Shown here: in pieces, positions 23,722-33,012 of the stretch
Layout of the letters: each line of letters opens with the position of its first letter
Position numbering within the stretch: the stretch's first letter is position 1
Source of the DNA: Bradyrhizobium cytisi
GTDB lineage: Bacteria; Pseudomonadota; Alphaproteobacteria; Rhizobiales; Xanthobacteraceae
NCBI RefSeq assembly: GCF_008123515.1
Contig: NZ_VSSR01000035.1
Coordinates: 1 to 33,129, forward strand
Length of the DNA: 33,129 bases
Direction: 5' to 3'
The notes under the pieces: generated by a model
What the model was told of the DNA's origin: nothing
Database searches by the model: none
What the model saw: the letters and a program-made list of their open reading frames with translations, nothing else
Translations under genes and position numbers: made by a program

Positions 23722-25044
23722 CTAGATTGTATTCGAAGGCGAAGATCGCCCGACGCTCTGATAGACAAAGCCGGCCGCGGCCATGTCCTCCGGGCGATAG
23801 ATGTTGCGGAGGTCGACGACGACGGGCTGCGCCATGGTCGCCTTCAGCCGGTCGAGATCGAGCGCGCGGAACTGCACCCATTCGGTGACGATGACGATCG
23901 CATCGGCTGCTTCAGCGCAGGAATAGGCGTCCTCGCTATAGGTGATGCTGGGCAGCTCGCTCTTGGCTTGCTCCATTCCGACGGGATCAAAGGCTTTCAC
24001 CTTTGCGCCCATGTCGAGGAGGCCGGTGACCAGCGGGATCGACGGCGCGTCGCGCATGTCATCGGTGTCGGGCTTGAAGGTGAGACCGAGCACGGCAATG
24101 GTCTTGCCGCGCAGCGAGCCGCCGAGCGCCTGGCTTACCTTGCGCGCCATCGCGCGCTTGCGGTTTTCGTTGACCGCCAGCACGGATTCAACGATGCGCA
24201 ATGAGACATCATAATCCTGCGCGATCTTGATCAGCGCCTTGGTGTCCTTCGGGAAGCAGGAGCCGCCGAAGCCCGGACCGGCGTGCAGGAACTTGGTGCC
24301 GATGCGGTTGTCCAAGCCAATGCCGCGCGCGACTTCCTGCACGTTGGCGCCGACCTTTTCAGAGAGATCCGCAATCTCGTTGATGAAGGTGATCTTGGTC
24401 GCGAGGAACGCATTCGCCGCGTATTTGATCATCTCGGCGGTGCGACGTTCGGTGAACATCAGCGGCGCCTGGTTCAGCGACAGCGGGCGATAGATGTCGC
24501 CCATCACCTTGCGGCCGCGTTCATCGGACGTGCCGACGACGACGCGATCAGGGAATTTGAAGTCGCGGATCGCAGCGCCCTCGCGCAGGAACTCCGGATT
24601 GGAAGCGACGACGACGTCGGCCTTGGGATTGGCCTCGCGGATGATGCGCTCGACCTCGTCACCGGTGCCGACCGGCACGGTCGACTTCGTCACCACGACG
24701 GTGAAGCCGGACAGCGACTGCGCGATCTCTTTCGCGGCAGCGTAGACGTAGGAGAGATCGGCATGGCCGTCGCCGCGACGCGAGGGTGTGCCGACCGCAA
24801 TAAACACGGCATCGGCATCCGCGACCGGCTTCGACAGGTCGGTGGTAAAGTCGAGGCGCTTGGCCTTCACATTGGTCGCGACCAGCTCGTCGAGGCCCGG
24901 CTCGTAGATCGGAATCTCGCCGCGGTGAAGTGCTGCGATCTTCTTCTCGTCCTTGTCAACGCAGGTGACGTCGTGACCGAAATCCGCAAAGCAGGCTCCG
25001 GACACCAGTCCCACATAACCGGTGCCGATCATCGCAATTCGCAT
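23722..25044 (-). CDS. ugd: UDP-glucose 6-dehydrogenase
   Basis: Oxidises UDP-glucose twice to UDP-glucuronate with NAD+, for acidic exopolysaccharide. The 440-residue protein has the NAD motif IGTGYVGLVSG near residues 6-16, VTKSTVPVGT near 118-127, an EFLREG segment, Lys207 in MIKYAANAF, and the catalytic Cys263 in GFGGSCFPKD. LGLTFKPDTDDMRDAPS in the C-terminal domain is also canonical. The product is the substrate of the epimerase encoded upstream on the same strand. The 5' fifth of this gene and about 95 bp of its upstream region recur, damaged, at 29403-29738. Confidence 0.95.
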   Translation of the reverse strand: MRIAMIGTGYVGLVSGACFADFGHDVTCVDKDEKKIAALHRGEIPIYEPGLDELVATNVKAKRLDFTTDLSKPVADADAVFIAVGTPSRRGDGHADLSYVYAAAKEIAQSLSGFTVVVTKSTVPVGTGDEVERIIREANPKADVVVASNPEFLREGAAIRDFKFPDRVVVGTSDERGRKVMGDIYRPLSLNQAPLMFTERRTAEMIKYAANAFLATKITFINEIADLSEKVGANVQEVARGIGLDNRIGTKFLHAGPGFGGSCFPKDTKALIKIAQDYDVSLRIVESVLAVNENRKRAMARKVSQALGGSLRGKTIAVLGLTFKPDTDDMRDAPSIPLVTGLLDMGAKVKAFDPVGMEQAKSELPSITYSEDAYSCAEAADAIVIVTEWVQFRALDLDRLKATMAQPVVVDLRNIYRPEDMAAAGFVYQSVGRSSPSNTI

Positions 25045-25203
25045 GAAAAACTCTTTCCGTTGACGACGGATGTTCCACCGAACACCCTAGACCATTTCTC
25101 TATCCGGCCGCATGCCCAACATTAGGGCAGGCTGCTTCGCGAGCCGAACAAACCTTAACCGTCGCCACCCGATTCTTTTGTGTCTTGCCGTTCGCTTCGA
25201 CGA

Positions 25204-26232
25204 TCACACGCCGTGGTACTTTCGATACCATTCGACGAAACGCGCGAGGCCTTCCGCGATTGGCGTCGACGGCGCGAAACCGACGTCGCGCTGGAGGGCG
25301 GAAATGTCGGCGCGCGTCTCCAGGACGTCGCCGGCCTGCATCGGCAGCAGCTTGCGGATCGCAGGCTTGCCGATGATCTGCTCGAGCGTCTCGACGAACT
25401 CGAGCAGCTTGATCGACCTGTTGTTGCCGATGTTGTAGACCCGATACGGCGCGTAGCTCGACGAATTTTCCGGCCGCTCCGCGTTCCACGCGGGATTCGG
25501 AGCTGCGGGCCGATCGAGAGTGCGGATCACGCCCTCGACGATGTCGTCGACATAGGTGAAGTCGCGCCACATGTCGCCATTATTGAAAATCTTGATCGGC
25601 TCATTCGCGAAGATCGCGCGTGTGAACAGATAGGCGGCCATGTCGGGCCGGCCCCATGGACCGTAGACGGTAAAGAAGCGAAGACCGGTCACCGGCAGCT
25701 TGTGAACATGCGCAAAGGTGTGCGCCATCAGCTCGTTGGCCTTCTTGCTCGCGGCGTAAAGGCTGACCGGATGATTCACCGATTGCTCAGTCGAATACGG
25801 CAGGGTTCGATTGGCGCCATAAACCGAGCTCGACGAGGCGTAGACCAGATGCGCCAGACCGTGGCGCCGGCCGGACTCGAGCACGGTAACAAAGCCGTCA
25901 CAATTGGCACGGATGCTGGTGATGGGATCGTCGATCGAGGCGCGGACGCCCGGTTGCGCCGCAAGGTGGACCACCCGATCGGGCGCGACCTCATCGAATA
26001 CGCGGATCACCGCGGTAAAATCGGCAAGGTCGATCTCCCGGAAGCCGAAGCCGGGAAGGTTATTGAGCTTTTCCAGGCGCGCACGCTTCAGTGCCGGATC
26101 GTAATACGGCGTGAACGCATCGATACCAACGACCTGTTCGCCACGCGCCAACAGCCGTTCACAAACATGCATTCCGATAAAGCCGGCAGCGCCGGTCACG
26201 ATCACTGGTCGCAAAGTTGTCATCTTATTCAT
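25204..26232 (-). CDS. UDP-glucuronate 4-epimerase-like NAD-dependent epimerase
   Basis: A short-chain dehydrogenase of the nucleotide-sugar epimerase type, 342 residues. The Rossmann motif TGAAGFIG is at residues 13-20. The catalytic triad region has YASSSSVYG near 131-139 and Tyr159-Lys163 (LYAASKKANE). GLRFFTVYGPWGRPDMA is typical of UDP-glucuronate (LspL/Cap1J-like) epimerases, so the probable product is UDP-galacturonate. With ugd immediately downstream, the pair would make UDP-glucuronate and then its C4 epimer. No strong ribosome site was seen; the start may be the Met four codons in. Confidence 0.88.
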   Translation of the reverse strand: MNKMTTLRPVIVTGAAGFIGMHVCERLLARGEQVVGIDAFTPYYDPALKRARLEKLNNLPGFGFREIDLADFTAVIRVFDEVAPDRVVHLAAQPGVRASIDDPITSIRANCDGFVTVLESGRRHGLAHLVYASSSSVYGANRTLPYSTEQSVNHPVSLYAASKKANELMAHTFAHVHKLPVTGLRFFTVYGPWGRPDMAAYLFTRAIFANEPIKIFNNGDMWRDFTYVDDIVEGVIRTLDRPAAPNPAWNAERPENSSSYAPYRVYNIGNNRSIKLLEFVETLEQIIGKPAIRKLLPMQAGDVLETRADISALQRDVGFAPSTPIAEGLARFVEWYRKYHGV

Positions 26233-27474
26233 TCAGCGAATGCAATGCCAGACCAGGACATGAGAGGCAAGGTTCCCCGAGTGGACCGGCCAAATGCAAC
26301 ATAGGACTACCGCCAATCGGGGCCGGGAATGGCTCCCCAATGGGCATTCGGGCGCGAGCGTCGAAGTAAGACTTGTGTCATCACGAGAATAAGCCGCTTA
26401 CAACCGAAGCGCATAGAGCGCGTGTCGTCTTGCCACCATCGAATCCCGGCGTTTCCCGCCTTGATGATCGCGGTGAGGTTGGCTCTGGGGAGCCAATCAA
26501 ACCTGTAAGTGTTAGGGGTTCCCGCGCGATCGGATAGCCTCGTCTATTTCCAATCGCATCTATACGAGGCTGTCAAATTCGGGATATTAACGGCGGAGAC
26601 GCTAAGGTGCGGCCGGGCATAGAAGTACGAGTGATTGGTGGGCCACGTCCAGTAGGTTTTCCCTGGATGATCTGGTTTAGCGATAGACCTTTTTCCAGTG
26701 CGGCTTTAGCGCGCGTCACGTGCTCAGGCTTCGTCACAAAGCCCTTTATTTCGCAGCATGATGCATGTCTTGTAATTCCGCTTAATGTAACCCCATTGCC
26801 GCGATATCTATACATATATCGGCGAGAGAGTGAGCATTCTTGCAATAGATTCGATCGCGAAGGCACGATCAATCCTTTCCAGCGTCACGCCGGTTCAGCG
26901 TTCGCCTCGATGCGCGGGCGGGCTTCAGAGGCATAGTCTGGATGAGCTAGAAGATTAAGCGTCCAGTCGCGCTGGTGTGACTGCGAACATCTTCGGCGTG
27001 CCCTGCACACAACCCCTCCAAGAAGCTTACAGTCGTCCCACTAGTGATTTTGTACAAGGTGGTCGCCTCACGAAACGCAGAATAACGCTGCGGAAGGCGC
27101 GTCTGAGTCGTGGCGGCAAGATAACAATTGACCAGCTTTCCCTCGCGCATCGGGCCACCGATGCTTCTGGAGATGTCCACGCGCATTGATGAGCGATTGG
27201 GCGCTTTTGCCTCATAGCGAGAACAAAGGGACGTCGATGGTGAGGGCGGCCAGCCCCACAAACCGTATCCGTGCTGCAACACGTTAGTTACGAACACGCC
27301 AGCTTGCTGCCCACTCTTAGTGGAGGCGTCTCGTCGTTCAGTCAGCTCACAATCGCTACCAGATACATGGCAAAGTCGCGGCGGTTGCGTGTCCAGTAGC
27401 GACACGACAATTTCGCATTCACTGCTTAGACACGATTGAAACGAAACTGAATAACCAGCGACGGAGCGACGGGA
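26233..27474. other. Long gene-poor stretch before the glycoside hydrolase
   Basis: About 1.24 kb without a convincing gene. A minus-strand reading around 26600-26800 (KPEHVTRAKAALEKGLSL) faintly resembles the helix-turn-helix tail of a site-specific recombinase, and a 152-residue minus reading at 26947-27405 has no recognisable domain. A lacX shard lies at 26458-26478. The stretch looks like eroded DNA, although it should contain the promoter of the downstream glycoside hydrolase. Confidence 0.4.
26458..26478. repeat. Exact 21-bp shard of the lacX-like gene
   Basis: The 21 bases starting gccttgatgatcgcggtga are identical to 17894-17914 inside the aldose-epimerase gene, in the same orientation. 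A chance match of this length within 33 kb is improbable. The flanking bases do not match. Confidence 0.5.
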
Positions 27475-29061
27475 ATGAGTCAGAACGCAACCGGCCTAAC
27501 ACCGTTTCCCCTCGGCGTTTTTGTCGGCAACCCGAACTATTATGACTTGAACGAGGAAGCGGCGTTCGAAACAAACTTCAGTGCCTTTTCAACCTTGATG
27601 GGGGCCAAACCGCAATTTCTCGACCAATACGCCGACCAACGGCTGCCAATCTCACAATGGGTCGGTCAAGCGAGTTGGAACGCGGCCTCTGTCGCTCAGT
27701 CACCCGTACTTCACAACGTTACGCCCGTCATTGGGTTGCCGATGACTTCGACGGCACCAGGATCTGGAAATGCTGATCAGTTTTATCGGGACTTCGCTGT
27801 GGGAAAATACGATACGGTTCTAAAGGGCATGGTCAAAGCATGGGCAGACAACGGCTTTACCACACAGATATGGCGGCCCGGCTGGGAGATGAACATTGAT
27901 ACTATGCCGTCTTATGCCGGTAATGACGCGGCCACACGGGCCGATTGGGTCAAAGCCTTCCAGCACGTCTCGACCGTGTTGCATGCGGCGGGCCAAGCGA
28001 GTGGGGTGAGCGTCCAGGTGATGTGGAACCCAAGCGTTGTGAACTACAGCCAGGCCGGCAACGTCATACAGACCGCCTACCCGGGAAACCAGTATGTCGA
28101 TATCATCGGCGCCGACGTCTATGCAGACCTCTATCCCTACGGTTCATACACGCACCTGTACGATTGGGATAAAAGCGGACAAGTGCTCAACTCGACTCAT
28201 CCGATCTTTGACACCAGCCTTAAGCAATGGGCTGCCGATCCCGTCAACCTTCAGCATTACTATACCAACCCGGCTTCAAACCAGTGGTCGCTGGATGGCA
28301 GCGTGGGTCATGCGACCACTCTTCAGCAATTCATCGATCTTGCCAAATCGACCGGTAAGCCGTTAGCGATCGCCGAGACCGGAGCGGGCAACACGCATGA
28401 TGGTGCAGGCGTCGTTGATAATCCAACTTTTGTGAAGTGGCTGGCGCAGACTCTACACCAATCCGGAGTCAAGATTAGCTTCGTGAACATTTGGGATTCC
28501 AACGCCGGGGGCAAGTATGAATTTTCTCATTCCTCGGACGGTAAGCCGCTAGAGGCAGCGGCGTGGGCAAAGTACTTCGGGGCTCTACCCCTGCAAACGG
28601 CGGCTCATTCGTCCGTTGCGACCGCGGCAGATGTGAATCACCTCGCGACCGGCTCGGCGGCTTCGGGCAGTACGGTTAAGAATGACCCACCCCACAGTGG
28701 CAGCGCGGCAGTCAACGGACATGGCAGCATAACAATTGATCCTCCCCATAATGAAGTCCATTTCAATTTCGCGCCAGTGCTGGATGGTAGCGCTGCTAGC
28801 TTGGTCACGGGTAGAGCCGCAGGTAACAATACCTCTTCCTTCCAGCATGCCGGAGCAAATTCTGGGTACCCGGACAGCTCGCAAAACTGGTTGGTATCGA
28901 ACGGTGAGCATAGCAATTTGATCGCACTCGCGAACAATGACCGATCCGACCACCAGTCGACAGCAGCGGGATACGACGCCGCCCTCGGCCCTCCCATCGG
29001 CGTGGGCCCAGCAAGCGGCCATGATGCGCAGTTGCATCTCGGCGGCTTCATCATTCATTAG
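27475..29061 (+). CDS. GH26-like glycoside hydrolase
   Basis: A 528-residue protein likely to cleave a beta-mannan-like or related polysaccharide. Residues about 10-370 form a (beta/alpha)8-type catalytic domain: PLGVFVGNPNYYD, IWRPGWEMNID with candidate acid/base Glu138, and PLAIAETGAGNT with candidate nucleophile Glu301. The WE and ET-G context is that of GH26 and related clan-A hydrolases. The last about 155 residues are Ser/Ala/His/Asn-rich with two DPPH motifs and no recognised domain. There is no N-terminal signal peptide, so export, if any, would need a C-terminal (type I-like) signal or another route. It lies beside nucleotide-sugar genes, so trimming of the organism's own exopolysaccharide is plausible. 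Specificity is not deducible. Confidence 0.75.
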   Translation: MSQNATGLTPFPLGVFVGNPNYYDLNEEAAFETNFSAFSTLMGAKPQFLDQYADQRLPISQWVGQASWNAASVAQSPVLHNVTPVIGLPMTSTAPGSGNADQFYRDFAVGKYDTVLKGMVKAWADNGFTTQIWRPGWEMNIDTMPSYAGNDAATRADWVKAFQHVSTVLHAAGQASGVSVQVMWNPSVVNYSQAGNVIQTAYPGNQYVDIIGADVYADLYPYGSYTHLYDWDKSGQVLNSTHPIFDTSLKQWAADPVNLQHYYTNPASNQWSLDGSVGHATTLQQFIDLAKSTGKPLAIAETGAGNTHDGAGVVDNPTFVKWLAQTLHQSGVKISFVNIWDSNAGGKYEFSHSSDGKPLEAAAWAKYFGALPLQTAAHSSVATAADVNHLATGSAASGSTVKNDPPHSGSAAVNGHGSITIDPPHNEVHFNFAPVLDGSAASLVTGRAAGNNTSSFQHAGANSGYPDSSQNWLVSNGEHSNLIALANNDRSDHQSTAAGYDAALGPPIGVGPASGHDAQLHLGGFIIH

Positions 29062-29188
29062 TTTCGCAGGGCAGCGTCGGATCACGAGCGGCGATCCAAG
29101 CAGAAATTGCGGTTCTGCTCACCAAAGCGTGGATTGGCCCTTCCAGAATGAAATCGACAAGTAGGCAGCGCAGCTGGCCTCATGCATC

Positions 29189-29222
29189 AACATCGGTGCA
29201 TGGCGCGTCTAGGCGGGACCTG
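29189..29222. repeat. lacX shard opening the mosaic pseudogene
   Basis: These 34 bases match 17801-17834 of the aldose-epimerase gene at 32 of 34 positions in the same orientation. The match ends where similarity to manC begins. Confidence 0.65.
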
Positions 29223-29402
29223 GCACCGTCTTCACGGTCTCGTTCACGGTGACGCGGGCCGCACCAACCACCACGATCCGTGCTCGGCACGATGATGGTG
29301 CTTCTGGAGCGACAGCCGTCCGCCCGGCTTCACCACGATGCGCTTGACCTGGTGACGCGCGCCATTGTCGAGCGACTGATGATAGCTGCCCCAGGGCCGA
29401 TG
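29223..29402 (-). pseudogene. manC fragment (cupin part)
   Basis: Similar over its whole length to 22289-22466, the cupin-coding part of manC. Relative to that gene it has a 1-bp deletion near 29279 (cacgatccgtgctc), a 3-bp insertion near 29382, and scattered substitutions. The deletion breaks the reading frame, so it cannot make the domain. The nucleotidyltransferase domain and the C-terminal end are absent. Confidence 0.85.
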
Positions 29403-29738
29403 AACACGGCATCGGTGACCGGCTTCGACAGGTCGGTGGTAAAGTCGAGGCGCTTGGCCTTCACGTTGGTAGCGACCAGCTCGTCGAGGCCCGGCTCGTA
29501 GATCAGAATCTCGCTGCGGTGAAGCGCCGCGATCTTCTTCTCATCCTTGTCGATGCAGGTGACGTCGTGACCGAAATCCGCAAAGCAGGCTCCGGACACC
29601 AGTCCCACATAACCCGTGCCGATCATCGCAATTCGCATGAAAAACTCTTTCCGTTGACGACGGATATTCCGCTGAACACCCTAAGACCACTTCTCTATCC
29701 GGCCGCATGCCCAACATTAGAGCAGGCTGCTTCGCGAG
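29403..29738 (-). pseudogene. ugd 5' fragment with its upstream region
   Basis: Similar to 24803-25141: the first about 80 codons of ugd (MRIAMIGTGYVGLVSGACF to TTDLSKPV) plus about 95 bp upstream. A 7-bp deletion relative to ugd lies near 29417, and the coding part then runs into the manC fragment. Substitutions such as Gly-to-Ser and Pro-to-Leu in HRSEILIYEP show drift. The upstream region, and so possibly the promoter, is retained, so a short N-terminal Rossmann peptide could still be transcribed. It is clearly not a functional dehydrogenase. Confidence 0.88.
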
Positions 29739-30267
29739 CGCGCCCGCATGACCGACAGACGTGACGATCTCATAGCCTTCGGGGCGCTCTTGGGAGTGAC
29801 TTTGTGAAAGGGATCATTGGGTATGGCTTTCGCCGCCGGCTTCTTCCTCAAAACGGTGGGATGCGGCTCGTATACGCGAAAACTACCTGGATCCAGACTG
29901 GCTCCGTGCCGCCAACACTAATAGACTCACGCCCCACTAGGAAATTGCGCTTAGGCAGCCGGGAGAGCCGGGACAATGTGAGACCAGAGCACGATCGCGC
30001 GGAGCCGTCGTTAGTTGACTTGGCCGAGCCGTTTTCTGTCCAAACCAGGACAATGACTTGTCTCGGCGACATCAGTGAGGCAATGATGCTTCTTCGCTAT
30101 CGAGGGGGCAATTGACATGCTTGCGCGTGCAAGGGCGCCTAGATTTTTCCAGCCACGATGAAAGAAGCGCTGAACAGAAGTACTGGCGCGGATGCTCGAC
30201 TCGGTACGATCTTAGTTCCCTGGCTCGCCGTGAAGAAAGCGAAGAATTCGGCTATCCTGGACCCGTT
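29739..30267. other. Gene-poor stretch
   Basis: About 530 bases with no recognisable gene. A 19-codon reading (MTDRRDDLIAFGALLG) at its left end looks like the clipped start of a small membrane protein. A 103-residue plus reading at 29804-30115 shows no domain. Confidence 0.35.
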
Positions 30268-30662
30268 ATGTCCCATCCTCGCTTCTTCGTTTTGGCTGCA
30301 GCAGCGATCCTCGCCGGTCACTCCTTAGCGGCGGGCAAATTTCCGGAACTTGCCCCGAGCAGCTGATCACTGGAAAAGCCAAAGCGTCACCCGGCATCCC
30401 CGGCGCTCTTTTATGCCGCAGTCACGCACGGCTTGCATTTGCGGCTACGCAGCTCCGCGATGGCGGCGCGCCGGACCTCACAATTCTCGGCTGCAGTCTG
30501 CTTCCGGAAGGAACGTCAGTCGCGATTGAGCAAGAGGACCACACCTGCATCGTCCGGAGCCACACTCTCCACGGACACGACGTTTCTGGCGTAACGGACC
30601 CGACCGTGATCGAGCTTGAGAGCGCATCACCTGGAGCTAACCACCGCATCACCCTGAGCTAG
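30268..30662 (+). pseudogene. Frameshifted small secreted protein gene
   Basis: Frame one encodes a signal peptide (MSHPRFFVLAAAAILAGHSLAAGKFPE) and stops at 30366. A second frame, readable from about 30340, continues QISGTCPEQLITGKAKASPGIPG and then LRDGGAPDLTILGCSLLPEGTS, IEQEDHTCIVRSHTLHGHDVSGVTDPTVIELE to a stop at 30662. Codon use is clearly coding across the join, which lies between 30336 and 30360. The product would be a periplasmic protein of about 130 residues with four cysteines; no family is recognised. A single-base sequencing error is the alternative to real decay. Confidence 0.55.
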
Positions 30663-31016
30663 CCACCGACCACGAAGACAGCCATCACAGCTTCCGGAAG
30701 AATCTTCGCTGACAGATCGTGAGCAGCAGCTGCTAGCACACGGGCAATCTGGCATGGCTGAAGCCTTGTCGCCAACTAATCATGGCGGGAGCCTCGCGCC
30801 CCTGCGGGCCAACATCGACGGCCAAAGAGTCCGGCACCGACCGGCTCTTCTTGGCCGTATCGGTCGACCGGTCACCCCCGGGACAAAGGCCTGTGCCTTC
30901 GGATCCGATGCCTTTGAGCCCATGCCTCAAAGCTGGGTGGGGAAGGCAAGCACGTCGCGAACCGAGCCAGCGAACGCACCGTTCATCGGTGCGGGGTTCC
31001 AACGGGGCGACGGGCC
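30663..31016. other. Unassigned block downstream of the Ig-like gene
   Basis: About 350 bases open on both strands. The minus reading (LGSRRACLPHPALRHGLKG, CPGGDRSTDTAKKSRS) looks like a family of uncharacterised rhizobial readings that may be a dispersed non-coding repeat rather than a protein. No domain, signal or ribosome site was found, so no gene is called. Confidence 0.35.
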
Positions 31017-31433
31017 TCACTGCGGATGGTCGACAGCGCTGACGCGCACCGGGACATTCGGCCGGGACACCGTAACCTCAACCGTCGAGGTGCCTTCGTC
31101 ATACCGGTTCTTGCCTACAACGAGGAGGGTGAATCTGTCCGTCCCCGAAAAGTTCGGTTTTGCGAAGTAGCGGAACCCGGGGCCGACCAGGACGATCTCG
31201 CCGCTCTTCGGCTTCTCCGTCACCTCAACCTTGTAGATCTGCATCGTCGACCAGCGAAGTCCCTGGATGCAATCTGCCCCCGGCGCGATCGCCATCGACC
31301 ATTCCATGGTATCGCCCGCAAGCCTGTATGGCTTAATATCGCGCAAGCAATTAGGTGTGGCTTTGGTTTCAGACGCTGACGCGAGCAACATCAGCATCGC
31401 AGCGATAGCTGCGCTAAATGAAATTCGTGACAT
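31017..31433 (-). CDS. Small secreted Ig-like domain protein
   Basis: A 138-residue exported protein. The signal peptide covers about residues 1-26 (SAAIAAMLMLLASASETKA). The mature part has one cysteine pair (NCLRDI, ADCIQGLRW) and a beta-rich module (STMQIYKVEVTEKPKSGEIVL, RYFAKPNFSGTDRFTLLVVGKN, GTSTVEVTVSRP) with the strand pattern of bacterial Ig/cadherin-like domains. The start ATG has GGGG about ten bases upstream. Function is unknown; a cell-surface or periplasmic binding role is likely. A fragment of a related gene lies immediately upstream of manC (23546-23686). Confidence 0.72.
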   Translation of the reverse strand: MSRISFSAAIAAMLMLLASASETKATPNCLRDIKPYRLAGDTMEWSMAIAPGADCIQGLRWSTMQIYKVEVTEKPKSGEIVLVGPGFRYFAKPNFSGTDRFTLLVVGKNRYDEGTSTVEVTVSRPNVPVRVSAVDHPQ

Positions 31434-31830
31434 GGTCGCCCCTTACGTGAGACGCCACTATGAACGATGCCCCTAAACGATATGTTAGGGAGCAGTGGCG
31501 GGCTTGCCCGTTGGTGAATCTCGCATTAAGGGGAGGCGGATCGTCATACGGAAGCGCCCGAAATTTGACTCATCACAAGCTGCGATCTTAAACTTCCAGC
31601 ATCGATATTCGAGGAAGGCGCCGAACGCCAAGACAAGCCCAAACGCTAATTCGTCGTATTTGGCAAGTAGATTGGAGCCTTCTCTGCACCGCCTCAATTG
31701 GTTTGCAGCTTTGACGTATAGGGCAGATAACGATGGCTATGTCAGCGCGGCTCAAGCGAGTGACGCTTGTGCGGCGCCCTTGAACTTCTCCGATTGGTGG
31801 CGCGAAATTTGCAGCCACTGAATTTGACGG
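31434..31830. other. Intergenic stretch
   Basis: About 400 bases between divergent genes. It should contain the promoters of the Ig-like gene (-) and the membrane-protein gene (+), though no clear -35/-10 pair was identified. Readings on both strands lack domains or ribosome sites. Confidence 0.35.
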
Positions 31831-32184
31831 ATGGCCAACACCCGATTGGAGTGCTCTGTGCTCGGTCTCTTGATACTGTTTGTGGTGGCCGCATTGTTTT
31901 TCGGAGCCGGCTATGCCACGCGTGCAGCAGTCTCGCGAAAGCGGTACTCTGAGTACCTCAAGTATGAGCCCTATCTCGGCGCTCCGCGAACCACCCGGCC
32001 ACCAGCTTTTCTTATCCGCGGCGGCGTTCCGTCTGCCTCTGCGCCCTCAGACAATTCCGATGACCGCTCGTCCCAGGGGGCTGGTGGTCAGCCTCCACAA
32101 AAGGGCCTCTCTGAGGGCGGCGCAGTGAGGCCTTCCAATTCTCTGTCAGAGAGTGCGCGACTCAAGCCACAAAGAATGCGCTAG
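31831..32184 (+). CDS. Small membrane protein with disordered tail
   Basis: A 117-residue protein with one transmembrane helix near residues 9-27 (SVLGLLILFVVAALFFGAGY), a basic juxtamembrane motif (TRAAVSRKRYSEYLKYEPYLG) and a long Ser/Gly/Pro-rich tail likely to be disordered. GACGG directly precedes the ATG. No family was recognised. A frameshifted relative occurs at 21445-21614, with GY-x-x-R, SR(K/R)R and Y-x-PYL conserved, which argues that this is a true gene. Confidence 0.55.
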   Translation: MANTRLECSVLGLLILFVVAALFFGAGYATRAAVSRKRYSEYLKYEPYLGAPRTTRPPAFLIRGGVPSASAPSDNSDDRSSQGAGGQPPQKGLSEGGAVRPSNSLSESARLKPQRMR

Positions 32185-33012
32185 GCTGAGGCCCTTGGCC
32201 GCACGGCCGGTCGCAGACTATCGCGTGGCCTTTGCTTGGATAAAAAATGAGCAGGTTGGTTTAGATTTGGGGTTGAACATTGTCGAAGCCTGCGTAGCTT
32301 GTGGTTGAGCGAATCGAAATTCTAGCGCTCCTCAAGAGCGACGTGCAATGCCTTCCAGATCCATGCTCGACCGCTTGGCACTAGGGTTGGGTACCTTGGC
32401 GCTACGCCTGACATACGGTAGTCGGGGCGACGGTAGTCGTGCGAGCTTCGGAAGGCTACAAAGATTTCTACCCCTAGTCGTACTGGCCGCTGTTGCAGGC
32501 GGCGTGTTGCATTTCGTTGATCCAGATTGATGTTTCAGGCGACCGCGCGAGATTATCTGGGTGAGAGCCCGCCGTTACGCAAAATCCTTTGGACCGTACC
32601 GCGGTATCGTCGCTCGGTGCCTTAAGGTTGAGCGATTACCTAAACTTGCGCACCACATGAGGGCTCCGTACCTCGGCGATATAGATACAAGGCGCGGAGC
32701 GCCTTGGCGTTTCCATGCGCAAGAATTTCTTGAAATCTCAGTGGTCCATGTTTTCTGGAGCGGCTATCGAAATGTTGCAGAACAAGAATGTTTGCATTGC
32801 GCGAGCACTTGTCGCGTCGACGACGTTGGCGGAGTTGGACCAACTCGTCGTCACGCGACGACATTGTCTGACTTAGATCTCTTGGTGTCGCCATGCTTCG
32901 CGCCCATTGCGAGCACTATCGCGTAGGGTCCATCGGCTGGCTCAATTCCGATATCACCTTGAAGTACACCCACTTGACCGGAAATGTCCGATTCCACACT
33001 AGTCACGTGAAT
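32185..33012. other. Gene-poor stretch before the right edge
   Basis: About 830 bases with no convincing gene. A 60-residue plus reading at 32348-32530 ends in one hydrophobic segment (LPLVVLAAVAGGVLHF) but has no ribosome site. Readings at 32561-32926 and its antisense lack domains. Confidence 0.35.

Noticed and set aside
26573..26872. A minus reading with KPEHVTRAKAALEKGLSL, like a recombinase helix-turn-helix
   Set aside because: The similarity is limited to about 25 residues and no catalytic part is present; too weak to call a resolvase remnant.
26947..27405. A 152-residue minus-strand reading
   Set aside because: No domain, no ribosome site and mixed codon use; considered chance.
32348..32530. 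A 60-residue plus reading with one hydrophobic segment
   Set aside because: No ribosome site and no relative in the window, unlike the gene at 31831.
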